DNA of 64,000 bases from Candidatus Binatia bacterium (GTDB taxonomy: Bacteria > Desulfobacterota > Binatia > HRBIN30), in the NCBI GenBank assembly GCA_026004215.1, contig BPIR01000002.1, positions 919,844 through 983,843 of the forward strand, given 5' to 3'. Below the pieces are notes generated by a model. The model saw only the letters and a list, made by a program, of their open reading frames with translations. It did not search any database and was not told where the DNA came from. A program made the translations under genes and the position numbers. Below, in pieces: positions 58,658 to 64,000 of this stretch. Position 1 is the first letter of the stretch, and the number at the start of each line of letters is the position of its first letter.

Positions 58658-59527
58658 ATGGCCGTGCCCGTTCAGCCCGCAGCGCCAGGCCAATGCGCCG
58701 ATGCGCCGGCCTCGATCCGGTGGGGATTGGGGTTGCTTCCCGGGGCGAGTGTGGTGGCGGGCTCCCTCGTGGACCGGCTGCGCCGTTTCGAGGGCGTGTT
58801 GTTGGCCATCAACGTTTCGCTCGCCTTTCTCCTGGGGAAGACTGTCGTCGAAGTGGGCACGTTCGTGTTGGTGTCTGCCCTGATCTTGGCGGCACTCTAT
58901 GGCTTCAACGATGCTTGGGATGCCACAGGCGATCGCGGGAATCCGCGGAAGAACCAAGAATTGGTCGCGGCGCATTTGGCTCTGCGAAAGGAGGTCGCGA
59001 TTGCACTTGTCGTCATCGCCGTGGCGTGTGTGGGCCTCGCTCTTGCGGGAAGTGGGTGGCCAGCGGCATTAGCTGTGGTGGTCATTTTGATTGTCAATGG
59101 CGCATACTCCGGCGTGTTCAAAGGTGTTCCCGTCGTCGACGTCGTTTGGTGCGGCTTTTGGGGGGCTGCGTACGCCAGCATCGTAACCCGAGATTGGTCC
59201 CTTTTGTGCGTTGTGGGCATCATGACGGCTGTGTGCCATGTGTACCAGACTCTCGCCGATCGCGAAGTCGATGTGCGCAACGGGATCCGCACCATTGCGG
59301 CCGGTACTCCCGGCGCTGTGCCGGTAACATTGCTGGGGCTCTGCATGTTGTTGGCGGTCGTGCTTGTGGCGGCCTTGGAGATTCCGGGGCTGGCGGCGAT
59401 TTCGGCGTTCTTTCCTATCGTCCCCTACTTGACCGTTCCCAAATTCCAGGTCGGTTGGCTGCTGACCAAGGCGTACTTTGGTGTGCTTTGGCTGGTGGTT
59501 CTCGGTGCTTACTATGCGACTCACTGA
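58658..59527 (+). CDS. UbiA-family prenyltransferase
   Basis: 289 residues, about nine membrane helices. The first Asp-rich motif NDAWDATGDRGNPRKN is at about residue 84, and the second, LADREVDVRNG, near 200; both match UbiA enzymes that join an isoprenoid diphosphate to an acceptor. The acceptor (aromatic, quinone, sugar or lipid) is not evident. The gene overlaps the radical SAM gene by 14 bp, so the pair is almost certainly co-transcribed. Confidence 0.85.
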   Translation: MAVPVQPAAPGQCADAPASIRWGLGLLPGASVVAGSLVDRLRRFEGVLLAINVSLAFLLGKTVVEVGTFVLVSALILAALYGFNDAWDATGDRGNPRKNQELVAAHLALRKEVAIALVVIAVACVGLALAGSGWPAALAVVVILIVNGAYSGVFKGVPVVDVVWCGFWGAAYASIVTRDWSLLCVVGIMTAVCHVYQTLADREVDVRNGIRTIAAGTPGAVPVTLLGLCMLLAVVLVAALEIPGLAAISAFFPIVPYLTVPKFQVGWLLTKAYFGVLWLVVLGAYYATH

Positions 59528-60572
59528 GGTTGCCGCGTTAGGTGCGGCCTATTTGCGCAGCTTGCTCGCCTTTTACGTGGATGGCCCTCCGCGTCCGTTT
59601 TCGGCCACGTTCGCGGTAACCAATCGCTGCAATTTGCGCTGCAGCTACTGTAACTCGCCGTATCTGCGTCAGCCCGAGCTCGCCCTCGATGCCATTTCGT
59701 TGCTGTGCGCCCGATTGCGCGCCATGGGCGTTCGGCGGCTCGGGCTTGCCGGTGGCGAGCCCCTTCTGCGCGATGACTTTGGCCACATTGTTCGCCTTGC
59801 GCGTTCCCAAGGTTTTTGGGTGAGCGTGAATTCGAATCTGAACTTGTTCGAGCGCCGCGGTCAGTGCTTGTACGAGGCCCACTTAGTGTACACCAGCCTC
59901 GATGGTACTCCGGCTGCGCACGCGGCGGCTAGGGGCGACCCGAACGCGCGGCGCGTCGTCGAGGCTGCGCGCCGACTGGTGCGCGCGGGAGTTCCGGTGA
60001 TTGCGATTTGCGTGGTGACGGAGCACACCTTGGACCAGGCCGAACCCCTGCTGGACCTTGCCGAGGAGTGTGGGTTTCTCGTGCACTTCCAACCGCAGTG
60101 CGTGGATACGGAACTGGTTCGCGGCAACGTGGCGCGTTCGGTACCGCACAATCGTTGGCGAGAGTTTTGGCTAGAGGTGTTGGAAGCAAAGCGGTGCGGG
60201 CGCCCAGTGGCGAGTTCGCACGCCTATCTCGAAAGCTTGACTCGCTGGCCGGATTTTTCCCTGTCTGCCGTTTCGGATCCGCAGGCCCGATGTGCTGCCG
60301 GCCGCGGTTATCTTTACGTGGACCCACAAGGTATTGCTTACCCGTGCGCCTACACGAAGGGAAAGGTGCAGGGAGTAGATCTGCTCGCTGCCGATTGGGT
60401 TGAGGCGTGGAATCGCAGCACTCCGTGCACGCGCTGCGTGGTCGGCCCGATGCTCGAGTTCAACTTGTTGTTCCAGCGGCCGCTACGTTCCGGGTGGGAT
60501 CATTTTCGCACGAGCTTGCGCCCGAGCTTCGCGGGAAGGAGCTCGAGTGGAGCCGTAGTGGCGCGCGAGTAA
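59514..60572 (+). CDS. Radical SAM protein with C-terminal Cys cluster
   Basis: 352 residues from the ATG at 59514, inside the UbiA gene. C-x3-C-x2-C is at about residues 39-46 (NRCNLRCSYC), followed by LAGGEPLLRDD. The C-terminal part has RCAAGRGYLYVDPQGIAYPC and CTRC, a SPASM-like set of extra Cys for an auxiliary cluster. Such enzymes modify peptides, lipids or cofactors. Tight overlap with the UbiA-family gene suggests both act on one prenylated product. Confidence 0.85.
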   Translation: MRLTEVAALGAAYLRSLLAFYVDGPPRPFSATFAVTNRCNLRCSYCNSPYLRQPELALDAISLLCARLRAMGVRRLGLAGGEPLLRDDFGHIVRLARSQGFWVSVNSNLNLFERRGQCLYEAHLVYTSLDGTPAAHAAARGDPNARRVVEAARRLVRAGVPVIAICVVTEHTLDQAEPLLDLAEECGFLVHFQPQCVDTELVRGNVARSVPHNRWREFWLEVLEAKRCGRPVASSHAYLESLTRWPDFSLSAVSDPQARCAAGRGYLYVDPQGIAYPCAYTKGKVQGVDLLAADWVEAWNRSTPCTRCVVGPMLEFNLLFQRPLRSGWDHFRTSLRPSFAGRSSSGAVVARE

Positions 60573-60619
60573 GTTTCGCGGTCGGCCCCACGGCGGGCGG
60601 TGAGGAACCCGAACGGTTC

Positions 60620-61795
60620 TTACAGGCCCACGATCGAAACAAAGCTCACGCACCGGCCCGGGGCGCCACCGAGGTTGTGTGTTAACCCCAGTTTCGGATT
60701 TGCAATTTGTCGCGGGCCGGCCTCTCCCCGAAGTTGCAACCACATTTCGTACATCATCCGCAAACCGCTCGCTCCGATCGGATGGCCAAAGCTCTTGAGC
60801 CCCCCATCCGGATTGACGGGTTGAGGGCCGTCGCCGTCGAAGCGGCCGTCTAGAACGTCGCGCCAGGCTTGCCCGCGGGGAGAAAACCCCATGTCTTCCA
60901 TGAGGACTAGCTCGGTGGGGGTAAAACAGTCGTGCACTTCGGCCATGCTGATTTCTTCGCGCGGGTTGGTGACCCCAGCCTGCCGGTAGGCGTCTTCCGC
61001 GCTCCGCACCACTTCAGGGAAAGTGGTGAAGTCGTAGTTTTGGCTGAAGTAGCCCTCGGCCGGCCCGGCCGCGAACGCCAGTGCTTTGATGAAAATCGGC
61101 TTGTCCGTGTACTTGTGTGCGTCCTCGGCGCGGCAAAGAATGGCGGCCGCAGCACCGTCGCTCACGCCCGAGCAGTCGAAAATCCCAAGCATGCCGGCCA
61201 CGGGCGGCGCGTTGCAAATGGTGTCCATAGAAACTTCCTTGCGAAATTGCGCCTTCGGATTGCGAGCACCGTTCTTGTGATTTTTCCAAGCAATGCGCGC
61301 TAGGACTTGTTTGAGCGTGTCTTCCGGCACGTTGTACTTTTTCGAGTACGCCGGCGCGAGCAGCGAAAACGTCGCCGGCGCGGTCATGCTGGAAATCGTT
61401 CCATCGTGGGGCGGGTTGGCCATGGCGAGACCCGAAAATCCCGAGTCTTTGAGCTTCTCCACCCCAATGGCCATCACCAGGTCGTAAGCGCCGCTGGCTA
61501 CCGCATACGCTGCGTTGCGCAGAGCCTCGCTGCCGGTGGCACACATGTTCTCGAGGCGGGTGACCGGCTTGTAGGGAATTTTCAGTGCCTCGGACAACAT
61601 GAGCCCGGAGAAGCCGCTCGCCATGGTGCCGAGCCAGTACGCGTCCACCTGCTCCGGATCGACGTTGGCCGACGCGTAAGCCTCGCGCGCGGCTTCAATG
61701 AGAAGATCTTCGGGGCCCTTGTCCCAATGCTCGCCGAATGGCGTGCAACCCATGCCGACAATGGCCACGCGGTCCTTGATTCCCTTGCTCGCCAT
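60620..61795 (-). CDS. Thiolase-fold acyltransferase (acetyl-CoA acetyltransferase-like)
   Basis: 391 residues. The nucleophile is Cys85 in LENMCATGSEAL, and the C-terminal GHPIGASGLRMMYEM carries the conserved His. The group resembles SCP2-thiolases and the archaeal thiolase of the HMG-CoA synthase complex; the usual final Cys-Gly motif is replaced by GAPGRCVSF. It lies 28 bp after an HMGCS-like/DUF35 fusion, consistent with a thiolase/HMGCS/DUF35-type complex. Confidence 0.87.
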   Translation of the reverse strand: MASKGIKDRVAIVGMGCTPFGEHWDKGPEDLLIEAAREAYASANVDPEQVDAYWLGTMASGFSGLMLSEALKIPYKPVTRLENMCATGSEALRNAAYAVASGAYDLVMAIGVEKLKDSGFSGLAMANPPHDGTISSMTAPATFSLLAPAYSKKYNVPEDTLKQVLARIAWKNHKNGARNPKAQFRKEVSMDTICNAPPVAGMLGIFDCSGVSDGAAAAILCRAEDAHKYTDKPIFIKALAFAAGPAEGYFSQNYDFTTFPEVVRSAEDAYRQAGVTNPREEISMAEVHDCFTPTELVLMEDMGFSPRGQAWRDVLDGRFDGDGPQPVNPDGGLKSFGHPIGASGLRMMYEMWLQLRGEAGPRQIANPKLGLTHNLGGAPGRCVSFVSIVGL

Positions 61796-61823
61796 AGAAT
61801 CCTCCTGAGAAGCTGCCGCCCGT

Positions 61824-63209
61824 TTAGCGCATCGGGCGGGCTTTCCAAAAGTAATTGTGTACTCCTTGAGCCGTGTACAAGCGGCGGAAGGTCATTTCCA
61901 ACTGATCGCCGATTTTGACTTGCTTGGGATCCACGTCGGTTAGCTCACAACTAAAGCGCCCACCACCTTCGTAATCCGCCACGGCGACAACCACCGGCGG
62001 TTGCAACGAATAGGCGAGATAGTCGAGGGTGTACGTGGTCACCCGGCAGGAAGTATCGGCAAAGCGTTCCTCGCGCATGTCGTCCACGGCGCCGCAGTGC
62101 ACGCAGACGCGTTGCGGCGGCAGGTGGCCGGTTTGACAGCGCTGGCAACGGGAGCCCACGAACGCCATCTTCCACCGCTCATGCCTGCGCATGACCGGTG
62201 CCGCCGGCCGCTCCGGGTCGGGACGCCGCGGTGGCTCGAACGGTAAAATACCGCGCCACTTGAGGTACGTGGGATAAGCAAGGTCGTTGCGTTTGGAGTC
62301 GATCCAGCGCTGCACTGGTCGCGGTTTGGGAGCAGACCGGATTCGCTCCGTCACTTCGAACACCAGTGCATCCACCCCGTCCGCCTCGCTCACCACGAGG
62401 ATGCGATCACCCGGCTGCGCGCGATCGAGTACCGACGCCAAAACGAGACCAGCGTGGGCGCAGCCGCAACGGCCGATACTCTGCGTCAATGCGTCGGCAA
62501 CTTTCCCGGGCTCGATGCCCAATGCGCGCGGCAACTGTGCCAGCGTGCGCGGATTGACGCCATCGAGCACGACGTGGCTGAGAGACTGAGGTTGCACTCC
62601 AGCGGCCGCCAGCGCTTGTTTGGTGGTGTCCACCACCGCGGGACCGAGGGTTTCTGCAGCAAACCGTTCTTCCCACGATCGCGGAAAGCGTTCCTCGGGA
62701 ATGCGCCAAACGTCGAGAATTTCCACCGTGCGCGCTGCCTTGCCGACGAGGCGCGCGATGGCTTCACTGTCCGGCCCCAACACGAACGCCACCCCCGCAT
62801 CGCCCCCTTGGGCCTCGCGTATGCCGCCCGGAGCGCCGACGGAGACGTCACTGGCGCACACCAAAACCCTTTGGCCCGCCTGCGCCAAGTCTAGCCCCAA
62901 GGCCACGGCCGAAGCGCCGGCACGGGTAGTGGCCGAGAGCTCGAAGGCGGCGACCGACTCGGGCAAGTCCAGCGCTGCCTGCACCGTAGCAGCATTGAGT
63001 TTCTCCGCGTACGGCGGACTCGTAGTGGCAAAGATGAGCGTGTCCACGCTGAGTCCTCCACGCAATGCATCGCGCCCCGCTTCGACCGCGAGCGAAGCCG
63101 CGTCTTCGTCGTAGCTGGCCACGGCGCGTTCCCCGCGGCCCGCACCGATCGCCTGACGCTGCAAGCGAAAGTATGGAATGTAGCTACCGTACCGAACGAT
63201 TCCGGCCAA
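61824..63209 (-). CDS. HMG-CoA synthase-like/DUF35 OB-fold fusion protein
   Basis: 461 residues with a TTG start at 63209 behind AAGGAGGAAG. The N-terminal 330 residues have a thiolase-type fold like archaeal HMG-CoA synthase; the C-terminal part is a DUF35 domain with a zinc ribbon (CQRC...CVHC) and an OB fold (FSCELTDVDPKQVKIGDQLE). At the catalytic Cys position stands Thr95 (ELSATTRAGAS; relatives have ACKAG), and the HxPN-type His is Asp in VVLDGVNPR. The protein may therefore be a scaffold or an acyl carrier-like partner for the thiolase encoded next, rather than an active HMGCS. The residue alignment is by eye. Confidence 0.8.
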   Translation of the reverse strand: MAGIVRYGSYIPYFRLQRQAIGAGRGERAVASYDEDAASLAVEAGRDALRGGLSVDTLIFATTSPPYAEKLNAATVQAALDLPESVAAFELSATTRAGASAVALGLDLAQAGQRVLVCASDVSVGAPGGIREAQGGDAGVAFVLGPDSEAIARLVGKAARTVEILDVWRIPEERFPRSWEERFAAETLGPAVVDTTKQALAAAGVQPQSLSHVVLDGVNPRTLAQLPRALGIEPGKVADALTQSIGRCGCAHAGLVLASVLDRAQPGDRILVVSEADGVDALVFEVTERIRSAPKPRPVQRWIDSKRNDLAYPTYLKWRGILPFEPPRRPDPERPAAPVMRRHERWKMAFVGSRCQRCQTGHLPPQRVCVHCGAVDDMREERFADTSCRVTTYTLDYLAYSLQPPVVVAVADYEGGGRFSCELTDVDPKQVKIGDQLEMTFRRLYTAQGVHNYFWKARPMR

Positions 63210-63287
63210 GCGAGCTTCCTCCTTTTGTCGCGTCGAAATTCGCGGCCATTGTACGCGCCGCCGCTTTTCGGGCAACCCTCGCCGACT

Positions 63288-63923
63288 TCAAGCGCAGAGG
63301 CGGTAAATTGGGGGCACCTGCGCGGCAGCCTGGGTGCTCACTCCGAGGTCGTGCAAGAGACCGTCCCGAATGTCGTAAATCAGGCCGTGGACAGTGAGCT
63401 CCTGCCCGCTCGCCCACGCTTTTTGCACGATCGTCGTGTGGCAGGTGTTTGCCACTTGCTGGCGGACATTGAGCTCGCACAACCGCCGCAGCCGCGCGGG
63501 CTCGTCGAGCGCATCCAACTCTGCCGCGTGCTGCAGGTACAAGTCTTTGATGCAGCGCAGCCAGTTGTCGATCAGGCCGAGCTCCCCGTGGCCCATCGCG
63601 TGAGCCACGCCACCGCAGCCGTAGTGCCCGCACACGATGATGTGCTTCACCCGCAAAACTTCCACTGCGTATTGCAACACCGACAGGCAATTGAGATCGG
63701 CGTGCAAGACAATGTTCGCGACATTGCGATGGACGAAGATTTCTCCGGGCAAAAGCCCGACAATCTCGTTCGCTGGAACGCGGCTATCCGCACAGCCGAT
63801 CCATAAATACTGCGGGGCCTGCTGGCGCGACAGGCGCAAAAAGAATTCCGGGTCGCGCTGGGTCATCGAGGCTGCCCATTTGCGATTGTTTTCGAACAGC
63901 ACCTGCAACGAATCTGCCGTCAT
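63288..63923 (-). CDS. Beta-carbonic anhydrase
   Basis: 211 residues from the ATG at 63923 after AGGAGGAAGC. The zinc ligands and active-site residues are in IGCADSRVPANEIVG (Cys, Asp, Arg) and CGHYGCGG (His, Cys), as in the plant-type beta class. It interconverts CO2 and bicarbonate in the cytoplasm. Length and motifs are normal. It is the last gene on the minus strand before the right edge. Confidence 0.95.
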   Translation of the reverse strand: MTADSLQVLFENNRKWAASMTQRDPEFFLRLSRQQAPQYLWIGCADSRVPANEIVGLLPGEIFVHRNVANIVLHADLNCLSVLQYAVEVLRVKHIIVCGHYGCGGVAHAMGHGELGLIDNWLRCIKDLYLQHAAELDALDEPARLRRLCELNVRQQVANTCHTTIVQKAWASGQELTVHGLIYDIRDGLLHDLGVSTQAAAQVPPIYRLCA

Positions 63924-64000
63924 GCTTCCTCCTATTGGGTGAGATTGTTGCCGGCCGCAGTCAGCGGCCCTTCGTTCCATGGTAAGCGATCGAGGTCCAC

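Overview
The window is GC-rich chromosomal DNA from a Gram-negative bacterium: it carries lipoproteins, an RND tripartite pump, type IV minor pilins and an IPTL-type C-terminal sorting signal. No rRNA gene, tRNA gene or CRISPR array was seen. The order ATP synthase block, bactofilin, mnmG-rsmG-parA-parB, with the ATP synthase block lacking subunits a and c, resembles deltaproteobacterial-type genomes (Desulfobacterota, Myxococcota, Binatota). That placement is inference. Genes are closely packed on both strands, with many ATGA and TGATG overlaps.

Layout. 0-5.5 kb: 3' part of gyrA, a membrane-linked lytic transglycosylase with two tiny upstream ORFs, an SDR and a Gfo/Idh/MocA oxidoreductase. 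6.2-9.3 kb: a TetR regulator and two acyl-CoA dehydrogenases, with a perfect 20-bp palindrome across the tetR start and a good terminator at the far end. 9.3-12.8 kb: a radical SAM protein and a large glucoamylase-like lipoprotein. 12.8-20.1 kb: an ATP synthase block (b', b, delta, alpha, gamma, beta, epsilon) that runs into a Rieske protein and a small basic protein, preceded by a bactofilin gene. 20.4-23.2 kb: a DJ-1/PfpI protein and a divergent pair of an ARPP-1-like protein and an XRE regulator. 23.3-27.6 kb: mnmG, rsmG, parA and parB with two parS sites. 28-30.5 kb: a TMTC-like membrane protein with TPRs and a poorly coding stretch.

30.5-36 kb: a CzcCBA-type heavy-metal efflux operon. 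36.3-39.6 kb: an ABC-2 exporter (one ATPase, two permeases). 39.7-44.3 kb: cyclophilin, HAD hydrolase, a metallo-beta-lactamase-fold protein without its metal ligands, a Cys-rich periplasmic peptide and a FATP-like acyl-CoA synthetase. 44.6-48.4 kb: peptide deformylase, then a minor pilin operon (FimT, a nonsense-interrupted PilV, PilW, PilX, a small exported protein). 48.7-54.6 kb: a TPR/peptidase-MA protein, thiI, a hypothetical protein and a large membrane protein. 54.6-55.3 kb: a repeat-rich spacer sharing a composite repeat with the spacer at 5.8 kb. 55.3-64 kb: a JmjC-like protein, a frameshift-ridden CSLREA/IPTL-CTERM surface gene, an overlapping UbiA/radical SAM pair, thiolase plus an HMG-CoA-synthase-like/DUF35 fusion, and a beta-carbonic anhydrase.

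The most unusual points are the Rieske gene coupled to atpC, the HMGCS-like/DUF35 fusion that appears to have lost its catalytic residues, the metal-ligand-free MBL protein, the UbiA/radical SAM pair, the broken pilV, and the decaying surface-protein gene with a 19-bp tandem duplication.
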